64,000 bases of DNA from Serratia proteamaculans_D (GTDB taxonomy: Bacteria > Pseudomonadota > Gammaproteobacteria > Enterobacterales > Enterobacteriaceae): NCBI RefSeq assembly GCF_049959315.1, contig NZ_CP188201.1. One strand, 5' to 3'. The translations under genes and the position numbers were made by a program. This document shows positions 16,759 through 25,937 of the stretch, in pieces. Under the pieces are notes generated by a model. It had not been told where the DNA came from and ran no database searches. It saw only the letters and a program-made list of their open reading frames with translations. Each line of letters begins with the position of its first letter. Position 1 is the first letter of the stretch.

Positions 16759-17661
16759 ATGCTGTTGCGACATATTCGTTATTTTCTGGCCGTTGCCGAA
16801 CAGGGCAACTTCACCCGCGCTGCCGAAGTGCTGCATGTCTCGCAGCCCACGCTGTCACAGCAAATCAAACAGCTGGAGGAAACGCTGGGTACACCGCTGT
16901 TGGATCGCAGTGGCCGTACCGTGCGTCTGACCGATGCCGGTGCGGCCTGGATGCGCTATGCCCGCCTGGCGTTGCAGGATCTGGATGAAGGTGCGCGTGC
17001 GATCCATGACGTGGCGACGCTGGAGCGTGGCAATCTGAGGTTGGCAATGACGCCGACCTTTAGCGCTTACCTGGTTGGCCCGGTTATTGATGCCTTTTAT
17101 CGGCGTTATCCGGGCATATCGCTGAGTATTCAAGAAATGACGCAGGACAGAATAGAGGCGTTGCTTGCAGAGGATCGGCTGGATTTGGGCATTGCTTTTG
17201 GGCAGGCGCAGTCACCAGATATCGAGGCCACAGACCTGTTTAGTGAATCGTTGAATATGGTGGTTGGCGCAGATCATCTTTTGGCCCAACGGCAACACCC
17301 TTTGACGGCGACGGAGCTGGAACGGCAACCCCTGGCTTTGCTGAGCGAAGATTTTGCTACCCGTCAGTTCATCGACGACTATTGTCGCCAGCAGAATATC
17401 TGCCCGCTGGTGGCGGTAGAGGCCAATGCGATTGGTGCTATCCTCGAGATTGTGCGCCGTGGTCAACTGGCCACCATTCTACCGGCGGCGATTGCCCAGG
17501 CGGATCCGCAGTTGCGTTCGGTACCACTTGTCGCCGCCTTGCCGGCGCGTCGGGCGGTATTACTGCAACGCAAAAGCGCTTACCGCAGCGCGGCATCGCA
17601 GGCGTTTGTAGCGGTTTTACATCAGCAGGATTTGATGTCGGCACATTCCAACCCGGTATAA
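16759..17661 (+). CDS. cynR: LysR-family activator of the cyn operon
   Basis: The 300-residue protein has the LysR winged helix at residues 1-60 ('NFTRAAEVLHVSQPTLSQQIKQLEE') and a periplasmic-binding-like effector domain. Its N-terminus 'RHIRYFLAVAEQGNFTRAA' and 'RSGRTVRLTDAG' closely follow E. coli CynR, which activates cynTSX with cyanate. The frame is open to 16723; the ATG at 16759 matches the family start although its ribosome site (TAGGTG) is weak. Confidence 0.92.
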   Translation: MLLRHIRYFLAVAEQGNFTRAAEVLHVSQPTLSQQIKQLEETLGTPLLDRSGRTVRLTDAGAAWMRYARLALQDLDEGARAIHDVATLERGNLRLAMTPTFSAYLVGPVIDAFYRRYPGISLSIQEMTQDRIEALLAEDRLDLGIAFGQAQSPDIEATDLFSESLNMVVGADHLLAQRQHPLTATELERQPLALLSEDFATRQFIDDYCRQQNICPLVAVEANAIGAILEIVRRGQLATILPAAIAQADPQLRSVPLVAALPARRAVLLQRKSAYRSAASQAFVAVLHQQDLMSAHSNPV

Positions 17662-17684
17662 ACCGGTTGAATAGGGAGACTTTG

Positions 17685-18101
17685 ATGAAAATGATTTTTC
17701 GCGTTGTGACTTTGCTTGTTGTTTCTTTCTGTTCCCTCAACGCTTACACCGCTGAACAAAGCAGTGAAGAGACAGAAAATGTTTTATCCAGGGTTAACAA
17801 TTTCTCTTTGGGAATGAATGGGTTTGTTGGTATCGGCAGCGTTGGCGAAACCGAGTTAATAAAAATCCTAACCTATCAGGATGCGGGAGCCATTTTCTTG
17901 CGTATTGCCAAAAATCCGCAGGCCACGCCAGAAGCGAAACTTTATGCCGCCTGTGGCTTAAAAAAGCTGAATAACAACGACGGCGAAGCCGATTTTACCC
18001 AAGAGTGGGATACGCAGGTTTCGGTATTGAAAGGCGATGTTTTAAGGACAGAAAACTTTAAAGAGGTTTATTTCAATATCTTAAAACATGGCTGCTGGTG
18101 A
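17685..18101 (+). CDS. Small secreted protein of unknown function
   Basis: The 138-residue protein has a signal peptide (Lys at positions 2, then hydrophobic, ending near 'LNAYTAEQ'). The mature part has a helical stretch 'NPQATPEAKLYAACGLKKLN' of the kind found in short alpha-helical repeat proteins, and two Cys residues, one at the C-terminus ('KHGCW'). The ATG follows GGGAG at 17674-17678. It lies 23 bases after cynR and could share its mRNA. I do not recognise the family. Confidence 0.75.
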   Translation: MKMIFRVVTLLVVSFCSLNAYTAEQSSEETENVLSRVNNFSLGMNGFVGIGSVGETELIKILTYQDAGAIFLRIAKNPQATPEAKLYAACGLKKLNNNDGEADFTQEWDTQVSVLKGDVLRTENFKEVYFNILKHGCW

Positions 18102-18292
18102 GCGTATTTATTCCCCCTCAATCCGCCGGAAGAGATTTACTGCCTCCGGCCTCAAGACACCGCGCACTGTCTGGCTTTTTCTGCCACCGCACCATTGCTC
18201 AAATTGTCACCAAAACTTCCCGCGATCTCTTATCCCCGTTATGGCATAATGCGCGCCAAATCACATTCCTAATGATATGAAGAGCGAGCGCT

Positions 18293-19885
18293 GTGTTAAG
18301 CACTAACAACATTACTATGCAGTTTGGCAGTAAGCCGCTGTTTGAAAACATCTCTGTAAAATTTGGTGGCGGTAACCGCTATGGTTTGATCGGTGCCAAC
18401 GGCTGCGGCAAATCCACCTTTATGAAAATCCTGGGCGGCGATCTGGTCCCGAGCGGCGGCAACGTGTTCCTCGATCCGAACGAGCGTCTGGGTAAACTGC
18501 GTCAGGATCAGTTTGCTTTTGAGCAATACAGCGTGCTGGACACCGTTATCATGGGCCACCATGAACTGTGGGCAGTGAAAGAAGAGCGTGACCGTATTTA
18601 CGCTATGGCCGAAATGAGCGAAGAAGACGGCTATAAAGTGGCCGATCTGGAAGTGGCTTACGGCGAAATGGACGGTTACACCGCCGAAGCGCGTGCCGGC
18701 GAGCTGCTGCTCGGTGTTGGCATCCCGGTTGAACAGCATTATGGCCCGATGAGCGAAATCGCGCCGGGCTTCAAACTGCGTGTGTTGCTGGCGCAGGCGC
18801 TGTTCTCCGATCCAGAAATCCTGCTGCTCGACGAACCCACCAACAACCTGGACATCGATACCATTCGCTGGCTGGAGCAGGTGCTGAACGAGCGTAACAG
18901 CACCATGGTTATCATTTCGCACGACCGTCACTTCCTGAACATGGTGTGTACTCACATGGCGGATCTGGACTACGGCGAACTGCGCGTGTATCCGGGTAAC
19001 TACGACGAATACATGACGGCGGCCACGCAATCGCGTGAACGTCTGATGGCGGACAACGCCAAGAAGAAGGCACAGATTAACGAACTGCAGTCGTTCGTCA
19101 GCCGCTTCAGCGCCAACGCCTCCAAATCCAAACAGGCGACTTCACGTGCCCGCCAGATCGACAAGATCCAGCTGGAAGAAGTGAAGGCTTCAAGCCGTCA
19201 GAACCCGTTCATCCGTTTCGATCAGGACAAAAAACTGTTCCGTAACGCACTGGAAGTGGAAGCGCTGACCAAAGGCTTCGACAATGGTCCCCTGTTCAGC
19301 AAGCTCAACCTGATGGTTGAAGTGGGCGAGAAAGTGGCGGTGCTGGGCCCGAACGGTGTCGGTAAGTCTACCCTGCTGAAAACCCTGGTTGGCGATGCAC
19401 AGCCGGACAGCGGCAGCGTGAAATGGTCTGAAAACGCCAAGATCGGTTACTACGCACAGGATCACGAATACGAGTTCGATGACACCCTGACGGTATTCGA
19501 CTGGATGAGCCAGTGGAAGCAGGAAAAAGACGACGAGCAGGCAGTTCGCAGCGTGCTGGGTCGTTTGCTGTTCAGCCAGGACGACATCAAGAAGAAAGTG
19601 AAGGTGTTGTCAGGGGGTGAGAAGGGCCGCATGTTGTTCGGCAAGCTGATGATGCAGCGCCCTAACATCCTGATTATGGATGAACCGACCAACCACCTGG
19701 ATATGGAATCCATCGAGTCGCTGAACATGGCGTTGGAAATGTACGAAGGCACCCTGATCTTCGTTTCCCACGACCGTGAGTTCGTCAGCTCGCTGGCGAC
19801 CCGCGTACTGGAAATGACACCGACCAAGGTCATCGACTTTACTGGCAACTACGAAGACTATCTGCGTAGCCAGGGTATCGTGTAA
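18293..19885 (+). CDS. ybiT: ABC-F family ATPase YbiT
   Basis: The 530-residue protein, same length as E. coli YbiT, has two ATP-binding cassettes joined by a charged linker and no membrane segments. Walker A motifs are 'GANGCGKS' (~residue 37) and 'GPNGVGKS' (~residue 352); Walker B regions are 'ILLLDEPTNNLD' and 'ILIMDEPTNHLD'. The P-site linker 'SRFSANASKSKQATSRARQIDKI' is typical of ABC-F proteins that act on the ribosome E site. The start is GTG at 18293 with a weak ribosome site. A strong terminator follows. Confidence 0.95.
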   Translation: MLSTNNITMQFGSKPLFENISVKFGGGNRYGLIGANGCGKSTFMKILGGDLVPSGGNVFLDPNERLGKLRQDQFAFEQYSVLDTVIMGHHELWAVKEERDRIYAMAEMSEEDGYKVADLEVAYGEMDGYTAEARAGELLLGVGIPVEQHYGPMSEIAPGFKLRVLLAQALFSDPEILLLDEPTNNLDIDTIRWLEQVLNERNSTMVIISHDRHFLNMVCTHMADLDYGELRVYPGNYDEYMTAATQSRERLMADNAKKKAQINELQSFVSRFSANASKSKQATSRARQIDKIQLEEVKASSRQNPFIRFDQDKKLFRNALEVEALTKGFDNGPLFSKLNLMVEVGEKVAVLGPNGVGKSTLLKTLVGDAQPDSGSVKWSENAKIGYYAQDHEYEFDDTLTVFDWMSQWKQEKDDEQAVRSVLGRLLFSQDDIKKKVKVLSGGEKGRMLFGKLMMQRPNILIMDEPTNHLDMESIESLNMALEMYEGTLIFVSHDREFVSSLATRVLEMTPTKVIDFTGNYEDYLRSQGIV

Positions 19886-19936
19886 CTAAATAAAAAATCA
19901 GGAAAATCAATTTATTGATTTTCAGCTGATGACCAC

Positions 19937-19967
19937 AAAGGCGGGAGCGAATATTCCCGCCTTTTTT
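19937..19967. terminator. Terminator between ybiT and moeB
   Basis: AAAGGCGGGA and TCCCGCCTTT pair over GCGAATAT, followed by TTTT on the plus strand. It can serve both converging genes. Confidence 0.85.
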
Positions 19968-19974
19968 GTGTCTG

Positions 19975-20730
19975 CTATTCCCCGCCACACACCTCGCACT
20001 GCGGATCCTTCGGCAGCTTCATCTCACGGAACTGCATGGTCATGGCATCAAACATCAGCAGTTTGCCGGTGAGCGGCTGGCCGTATTGCGTCAGCAGTTT
20101 GATGGCTTCCATAGCCTGCAGAGTGCCGATGGTGCCCACCAAGGGTGCCATTACACCGGCCTCGACGCAGGTGAGGGCGTTGTCGCCGAATAACCGGCTC
20201 AGGCAGCGGTAGCAAGGTTCGTCGGCCTGGTAGGTGAAGACGCTCAGTTGCCCTTCCATACGGATCGCCGCGCCGGACACCAGCGGTTTGCGCTGCGCAT
20301 GGCACAGGCGATTGAGCCGATCGCGCGTTGCCACGTTGTCGGTACAGTCCAGCACCAGATCGTTGGCGGCAATCTGTGCCGCCATCTGTTCATCGTCCAG
20401 TTGTCCGTCAACGGCATCAATATGGATATGCGGATTGATGGCGCTCAGCTCGATACGCGCCGAATCAACCTTCGCCATGCCAATGCGTGCGTCGCGGTGC
20501 AGGATCTGGCGTTGCAGGTTGGAGAGCGAGACGGTGTCGAAATCAACCAGCGTCAGATGACCCACTCCTGCCGCAGCCAAATAGGGCGCGGCGGCGCAAC
20601 CTAAACCGCCCAGGCCGACAATCAGCACCCGTGCGGGTTTCAGCTTTTCCTGACCGTCGAAGTCGAAACCGCGCAGGATAATCTGGCGGTTATAGCGCAA
20701 TGCTTCGGCATCGGTTAATTCCGGCAGCAT
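19975..20730 (-). CDS. moeB: Molybdopterin-synthase adenylyltransferase
   Basis: The 251-residue E1-like enzyme adenylates the C-terminal Gly of MoaD for sulfur transfer in molybdopterin synthesis. The nucleotide-binding motif is 'GLGGLGCAAAPYLAAAG' (~residues 37-53). Zinc is held by 'CYRC' (~172-175) and 'CEVC' (~244-247). It starts three bases after the moeA stop, so both genes share one mRNA. Confidence 0.96.
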   Translation of the reverse strand: MLPELTDAEALRYNRQIILRGFDFDGQEKLKPARVLIVGLGGLGCAAAPYLAAAGVGHLTLVDFDTVSLSNLQRQILHRDARIGMAKVDSARIELSAINPHIHIDAVDGQLDDEQMAAQIAANDLVLDCTDNVATRDRLNRLCHAQRKPLVSGAAIRMEGQLSVFTYQADEPCYRCLSRLFGDNALTCVEAGVMAPLVGTIGTLQAMEAIKLLTQYGQPLTGKLLMFDAMTMQFREMKLPKDPQCEVCGGE

Positions 20731-20732
20731 GC

Positions 20733-21971
20733 TTAGCTCCTCAGCAGGGCGTTAAAGGGTTCAATTTCCACTTTTTCACCCACCGCCACCGAGCCGCGAT
20801 CGCGCTCCAGTACGATAAAACAGTTACCCTGGCTGAATGAACTGAACACGTGCGAGCCCTGATGACCGGTGCTGCTGACTTCCAACTCGCCCTGGGCGTT
20901 ACTGCTGAATACCCCGCGCTGGAAGTCGAGACGGCCCGGCGCTTTCTTCAACGGCGTCAAGGCGCGTGCTTGCAGACGTGGTGGCAACTGCCAGTCGCTG
21001 TGACCGGCCAGTTTTGCCAGTAACGGCTGCACCAACTGGTAGAAGGTCAGGGCGGCAGAAACCGGGTTGCCCGGCAGACCGCAGAACCAGGCGTGTTTCA
21101 GCTTGCCGAAGGCAAAAGGCTTGCCCGGTTTGATCGCCAACTTCCAGAAGCTGACTTCACCCAGTTCATCGAGCATCTGCTTGGTGTAGTCGGCTTCACC
21201 GACCGAAACGCCACCGCTGCTGATCACCACATCGGCCTGACTGTCCGCCTGCTCGAAAGCGGCGCGCAGTGCTGCTTGATTGTCGCGGATAATGCCCAGA
21301 TCGAACACCTCGCAGCCCAACTGTTCCAGCATCAGGCGCACCGCAAAGCGATTGGTGTCGTAGATTTGCCCTGCCTGTAACGGCTGGCCGACCGGTTGTA
21401 ACTCGTCACCGGTGGAGAACACCGCGACTTTCAGCTTGCGCACTACCTGAACTTCGGCAACGCCGAGCGAGGCCAACAGCGGTAATTGCGCGGCTCCCAG
21501 CCTGACGCCCGCGGGCAACACGCCTGCGCCCTGGCGAATATCTTCCCCTGCCAGACGAATATTTTGCCCGGCTTGTACTTCGGCCGTAAAGCGCACGCCT
21601 GCATCACTTACCTCGGCCTGTTCCTGCATGATCACCGCTTCGGCGCCTACAGGGACAGGAGCGCCGGTCATAATGCGTACGCAGGTATTGGCTGGCCAGT
21701 CGCCATCAAACGGCGCACCGGCAAAGGCTTTGCCCGCCACCGGCAACGGCGCGTTGGCTTGCAAATCCGCCAGGCGCACGGCGTAACCGTCCATAGCCGA
21801 ATTGGCAAACGGCGGCACGTCAATCGGCGAGATGACCGGGGCGGCGGTAATGCGGCCTGCGGCGGCGGTCAGGGCAATGGATTCGGTCTGCTGCAGGGGG
21901 GATAGCTGGCTGAGCATTTTCTCCAGCGCCTGCTCCAGGGAAATGAGATCGGAAGTATGGCAATGATCCAT
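20733..21971 (-). CDS. moeA: Molybdopterin molybdenumtransferase
   Basis: The 412-residue enzyme inserts molybdenum into adenylated molybdopterin. Its four-domain layout is recognisable: the N-terminal 'PFANSAMDGYAVR' motif, the MoaB/Mog-like domain with 'VVISSGGVSVGEADYTK', and a C-terminal barrel starting near 'SRLQARALTPLKKAPGR'. The frame is open to 22220, but the ATG at 21971 preceded by GGAG begins the family-conserved 'MDHCHTSDLISLEQAL'. First gene of moeA-moeB. Confidence 0.96.
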   Translation of the reverse strand: MDHCHTSDLISLEQALEKMLSQLSPLQQTESIALTAAAGRITAAPVISPIDVPPFANSAMDGYAVRLADLQANAPLPVAGKAFAGAPFDGDWPANTCVRIMTGAPVPVGAEAVIMQEQAEVSDAGVRFTAEVQAGQNIRLAGEDIRQGAGVLPAGVRLGAAQLPLLASLGVAEVQVVRKLKVAVFSTGDELQPVGQPLQAGQIYDTNRFAVRLMLEQLGCEVFDLGIIRDNQAALRAAFEQADSQADVVISSGGVSVGEADYTKQMLDELGEVSFWKLAIKPGKPFAFGKLKHAWFCGLPGNPVSAALTFYQLVQPLLAKLAGHSDWQLPPRLQARALTPLKKAPGRLDFQRGVFSSNAQGELEVSSTGHQGSHVFSSFSQGNCFIVLERDRGSVAVGEKVEIEPFNALLRS

Positions 21972-22065
21972 CGGGGGAACTCCGTAATCAGGGGGCGCGA
22001 TAAATAGCGGCAATGTGGGGGTATTATGAAGGATGCTATGCTGATGTAAACAACAGGAGGCAGTG

Positions 22066-22602
22066 ATGCACAGACAGGTATTAGACTTTTGGTTTGACGA
22101 GATCGAACCGGCTTTGTGGTTCAAAAAGGATGATGATTTCGATCGCCTGCTGCATACGCGCTTTGGCCAAATCTGGCAGGCTGCCGCCGCCGGGGAGTTG
22201 GCGCACTGGCGGGAAACCATAGAGGGGCGGCTGGCGGAGGTGATTGTGCTCGATCAGTTCAGCCGCAACCTGTTCCGCGGCACGCCGCGTTCATTTGCCA
22301 GCGATTGCATGGCGCTGGTGTTGGCACAGGAAGCGATCCGCAGCGGGCAATGTGAGCAACTGAGCAAGGAACAACGGGGTTTTCTCTATTTGCCGTTTAT
22401 GCACTCGGAATCGGCGCTGATCCATCAGCAGGCGCTGGCGTTGTATACCGAGTTGGATAATGGTGACCAGTTGGAGTTCGAACTGCGGCATAAGGCCATT
22501 ATTGACCGTTTTGGCCGCTACCCGCACCGTAATGCGGTATTAGGCCGCGTCTCAACCCCGGAAGAAGAGGCATTTCTGTTGCTGCCGGGTTCCGGGTTCT
22601 AA
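22066..22602 (+). CDS. DUF924 family protein
   Basis: The 178-residue protein begins 'VLDFWFDEIEPALWFKKDDDFD' and contains 'EVIVLDQFSRNLFRGTP' and 'FLYLPFMHSESALIHQQAL', the three conserved blocks of DUF924. The fold is alpha-helical and TPR-like; no function is established. AGGAGG at 22055-22060 favours the ATG at 22066 over the GTG at 22063. It is divergent from moeA. Confidence 0.9.
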   Translation: MHRQVLDFWFDEIEPALWFKKDDDFDRLLHTRFGQIWQAAAAGELAHWRETIEGRLAEVIVLDQFSRNLFRGTPRSFASDCMALVLAQEAIRSGQCEQLSKEQRGFLYLPFMHSESALIHQQALALYTELDNGDQLEFELRHKAIIDRFGRYPHRNAVLGRVSTPEEEAFLLLPGSGF

Positions 22603-22947
22603 ATATTATCATCTGCGTTCAGCCTGCTAAAAAACAGCAGGTTGAACCTGTGACGGTTAAATATTCAGAGCTATCGGTTATTTCTCAGGATAATAGTTGT
22701 CTATCCCCTCGCTGCTTTTACCAAAAATCCCAACCGTTATTTATGGCTTTCTTGCGCTGTTATAACTTGCTGTTTTTATTCCATTAAGCTATTTCAATGT
22801 GCGAAATAATCTAAGCGGACTACGCTGAATGCTGAGCGTTGACTTAATGCTTTACATAGAATGCAGGGCTAAATATAGTCGGGAAAAGAAAAAATAATTA
22901 ATTACCAGCCCGGGAACGGTGCGGGATTAACACAGGGTGTCAGGCAG
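22603..22947. other. Intergenic region upstream of iaaA
   Basis: About 345 bases without an ORF. A weak hairpin (CCTGCT, AAAAAAC loop, AGCAGG at 22623-22641) follows the DUF924 gene and lacks a T tail. The rest should contain the iaaA promoter, but no site could be assigned. Confidence 0.4.
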
Positions 22948-23895
22948 ATGAGCAAACCAGTGATTGCCATTCATGGCGGCGCGGGCGCAATTACCCGCTC
23001 GGCGCTGAGTGCGGAAAAGGAACAGGAGTATATTCAGGCGTTATCCGGCATTGTTGCCGCAGGTCAGCAGATCCTGGCCCAGGGCGGCAACGCATTGGAT
23101 GCGGTGACCGAAGCCGTGCGCTTGCTGGAGGAGTGCCCGTTGTTTAATGCCGGCAAAGGCTCGGTGTTTACTCATCAGGGTACCCATGAGCTGGACGCCT
23201 GCGTGATGGACGGGCGCACCTGTGATGCCGGTGCGGTGGCGGGCGTCAGCCGGATACGCAACCCGATACTGGCCGCACGCGCGGTTCTGGAAAATAGCCA
23301 GCATGTGCTGTTCGCCGGTGAGGGCGCGGAGAAGTTCGCCGCTGCCCATGGGCTGGAAATGGTTACCCCCGATTTCTTCTTTACCCAACAACGTTTTGAC
23401 CAACTGCACCGTGCCCAGGCGGAGCAGGGTCGAGTATTGCTCGATCATGATGGCGCAGAGCCGATCGATCCCGACAGGAAGTTCGGTACCGTCGGCGCGG
23501 TGGCGCTGGATGCTTTGGGCAATTTGGCGGCGGCGACCTCGACCGGTGGCATGACCAACAAACAGGCCGGTCGGGTGGGGGATACCCCGATCATCGGCGC
23601 CGGTTGTTATGCCAACAATGCCACCGTGGCGGTGTCCAGCACCGGGACCGGCGAAATATTCATGCGTGGCGTGTCGGCCTATGACGTTTCCGCACTGATG
23701 GAATACGCCGGTCTCAGCCTGCAGCAGGCCACCGATCGAGTGGTAATGGAAAAACTGCTGGCGATGGGCGGCAGTGGCGGCATGATTGCCATCGACAGTC
23801 AGGGCAACGTGGCGCTGCCGTTTAACAGTGAAGGGATGTACCGCGGTTTTGGTTATGTCGGCGATGCGCCGTCCGTAGGGATTTATACCCTATAG
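22948..23895 (+). CDS. iaaA: Isoaspartyl peptidase / L-asparaginase (Ntn hydrolase)
   Basis: The 315-residue precursor is cleaved autocatalytically before Thr181 in 'KFGTVGAVALD' to create the N-terminal nucleophile of the beta subunit (E. coli Thr179). 'IHGGAGAI' and 'GAGCYANN' are further family blocks. It degrades isoaspartyl dipeptides and asparagine. In E. coli it is the gene directly before gsiABCD; here an ERIC element begins at the base after its stop codon. Confidence 0.95.
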   Translation: MSKPVIAIHGGAGAITRSALSAEKEQEYIQALSGIVAAGQQILAQGGNALDAVTEAVRLLEECPLFNAGKGSVFTHQGTHELDACVMDGRTCDAGAVAGVSRIRNPILAARAVLENSQHVLFAGEGAEKFAAAHGLEMVTPDFFFTQQRFDQLHRAQAEQGRVLLDHDGAEPIDPDRKFGTVGAVALDALGNLAAATSTGGMTNKQAGRVGDTPIIGAGCYANNATVAVSSTGTGEIFMRGVSAYDVSALMEYAGLSLQQATDRVVMEKLLAMGGSGGMIAIDSQGNVALPFNSEGMYRGFGYVGDAPSVGIYTL

Positions 23896-23998
23896 CTTTC
23901 AAGTTGCAGCTAGGCGGCCAGCTCGCTCATCCCCAGGCGCTTACTTTAGTAAGTAACTGGGGTGAGCGAGCGCAGATAACAACGCTGCAACTTGAGAG
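23896..23998 (+). repeat. ERIC element (103 bp) between iaaA and gsiA
   Basis: Terminal inverted repeats CTTTCAAGTTGCAGC and GCTGCAACTTGAGAG enclose the ERIC core (CGCTCATCCCCAGGCGCTTA then AGTAAGTAACTGGGGTGAGCG). It has the same length as the copy at 10897-10999, in opposite orientation. It starts immediately after the iaaA stop and ends ~38 bases before the gsiA start. Confidence 0.92.
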
Positions 23999-24036
23999 AT
24001 GACGGGTATATCGCTAACCGTTCACCAGGAGGGTAC

Positions 24037-25914
24037 ATGACCGAGATCTTAATGTCGCCCACGGCCGAGTCGGGGTTGTGGCTACCGCCGCAGCGCGTAC
24101 TGTCGGTGCGCGATCTCAGCATTCAGTTTCATCAACAGGGTGACATCCTGGATGCGGTACGTAACTTGTCATTTGATGTCGATCGCGGTGAAACGCTGGC
24201 GATCGTCGGTGAATCCGGCTCGGGCAAGTCCGTCACCTCGCTGGCATTGATGCGGTTGGTCGAACAGGGCGGTGGCAACATCGTCAGCGGCAGCATGCCA
24301 TTGCGTCGGCGAAACGGTGAACTGCTCGATTTGGCTCGCGCACCTCAGGGCACGTTACGCAGGGTGCGTGGTGCCGATATGGCGATGATCTTTCAGGAAC
24401 CGATGACCTCGCTGAACCCGGTGTTTCCGGTGGGCGAACAGATTGCCGAATCGCTGCGCCTGCATCAGGCAATGGACCATCGGGCCGCCAAACAGGCCGC
24501 CTTACAGATGCTCGATCTGGTACGCATTCCCGAAGCCAAAGACGTGCTTAACCGCTATCCGCATCAGCTTTCTGGCGGTATGCGCCAGCGAGTGATGATC
24601 GCCATGGCGCTGTCTTGCAAGCCGGCACTATTGATTGCCGATGAACCCACTACCGCATTGGACGTCACCATTCAGGCGCAGATCCTGCAGCTCATCCGCG
24701 TGCTGCAGCAGGAAATGCAGATGGGGGTGATTTTCATCACCCACGACATGGGCGTGGTGGCGGAAATTGCCGACCGGGTATTGGTGATGCGCCAGGGGGA
24801 ACTGGTGGAACAGGGGCCGGTACGCGAGCTGTTTGCCGCCCCGCAACAGCCCTATACCCAGGCATTGCTGGCCGCGGTACCCAAACTCGGTTCGATGGCG
24901 GCCCAGGACTTTCCGACCAAATTCCCGCTGCCGAACGGCGCGGACAATGGTGGGCCGCAGGACACCGTACCGCCCGGTGCGGCACCGATCCTGCGGGTGG
25001 AGAATCTGGTTACGCGTTTTGATTTGCGCAGCGGCATTCTCAACCGGGTTACCCGCCGGGTGCACGCGGTGGAAAACGTCAGTTTTGACCTCTACCCCGG
25101 CGAAACATTGGGGCTGGTGGGGGAGTCCGGCTGCGGCAAGTCCACCACTGGCCGCTCCTTGCTGAAGCTGGTGGACAGCCAGCGCGGCACCATCACCTTT
25201 GACGGCCGCCAGATTAATCAGTTGAAAGGCCCGGCGTTGCAGCACCTGCGGCGGGACATTCAGTTTATCTTCCAGGATCCTTACGCTTCGCTCGATCCGC
25301 GTCTGACCGTCGGTTTTTCGATTATGGAACCCTTGCTGGTGCATAACGTGGCGCGCGGCAAGGCGGCGCAAGAGCGGGTGGCCTGGCTGCTGGAGCGTGT
25401 CGGCCTGAAACCGGAGCACGCACACCGCTATCCGCATGAGTTCTCCGGCGGGCAGCGGCAGCGGATCTGCATTGCGCGCGCCCTGGCACTCAATCCTAAA
25501 GTGGTGATCGCCGACGAATCCGTGTCGGCGCTCGACGTTTCGATTCAGGCGCAAATCGTCAATCTGCTGCTCGATTTACAGCGGGAGTTTGGCATTGCCT
25601 TTCTGTTTATTTCCCATGATATGGCGGTGGTGGAGCGCATCAGTCATCGCGTTGCGGTGATGTACCTCGGGCAGATTGTCGAAATTGGCCCGCGCCGCGC
25701 CGTGTTTGATAACCCGCAGCATGCCTACACCCGCAAGCTGATGGCGGCGGTGCCGGTGGCCGATCCGGCCCATGCGCATAAACGCCAGCCGCTGCTGGTC
25801 GATGAAATTCCCAGTCCGATCCGCTCGCTGGGTGATGAACCCGTTACCGCACCGCTGGTGCAGGTTGGCCCCGGGCACTTTGTTGCCCGTCATCCGATCG
25901 CCGGTGCCTTTTAA
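24037..25914 (+). CDS. gsiA: Glutathione importer, ATP-binding protein
   Basis: The 625-residue protein has two complete ABC domains (E. coli GsiA 623). Walker A motifs are 'GESGSGKS' at residues 58-65 and 'GESGCGKST' near 362-370; signature motifs are 'LSGGMRQR' and 'FSGGQRQR'. It energises import of glutathione by GsiBCD. AGGAGGG at 24027-24033 sets the ATG at 24037. The order gsiA-B-C-D with short gaps indicates one operon. Confidence 0.95.
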   Translation: MTEILMSPTAESGLWLPPQRVLSVRDLSIQFHQQGDILDAVRNLSFDVDRGETLAIVGESGSGKSVTSLALMRLVEQGGGNIVSGSMPLRRRNGELLDLARAPQGTLRRVRGADMAMIFQEPMTSLNPVFPVGEQIAESLRLHQAMDHRAAKQAALQMLDLVRIPEAKDVLNRYPHQLSGGMRQRVMIAMALSCKPALLIADEPTTALDVTIQAQILQLIRVLQQEMQMGVIFITHDMGVVAEIADRVLVMRQGELVEQGPVRELFAAPQQPYTQALLAAVPKLGSMAAQDFPTKFPLPNGADNGGPQDTVPPGAAPILRVENLVTRFDLRSGILNRVTRRVHAVENVSFDLYPGETLGLVGESGCGKSTTGRSLLKLVDSQRGTITFDGRQINQLKGPALQHLRRDIQFIFQDPYASLDPRLTVGFSIMEPLLVHNVARGKAAQERVAWLLERVGLKPEHAHRYPHEFSGGQRQRICIARALALNPKVVIADESVSALDVSIQAQIVNLLLDLQREFGIAFLFISHDMAVVERISHRVAVMYLGQIVEIGPRRAVFDNPQHAYTRKLMAAVPVADPAHAHKRQPLLVDEIPSPIRSLGDEPVTAPLVQVGPGHFVARHPIAGAF

Positions 25915-25937
25915 TGACCTCAGGAGATGCAAGCACC

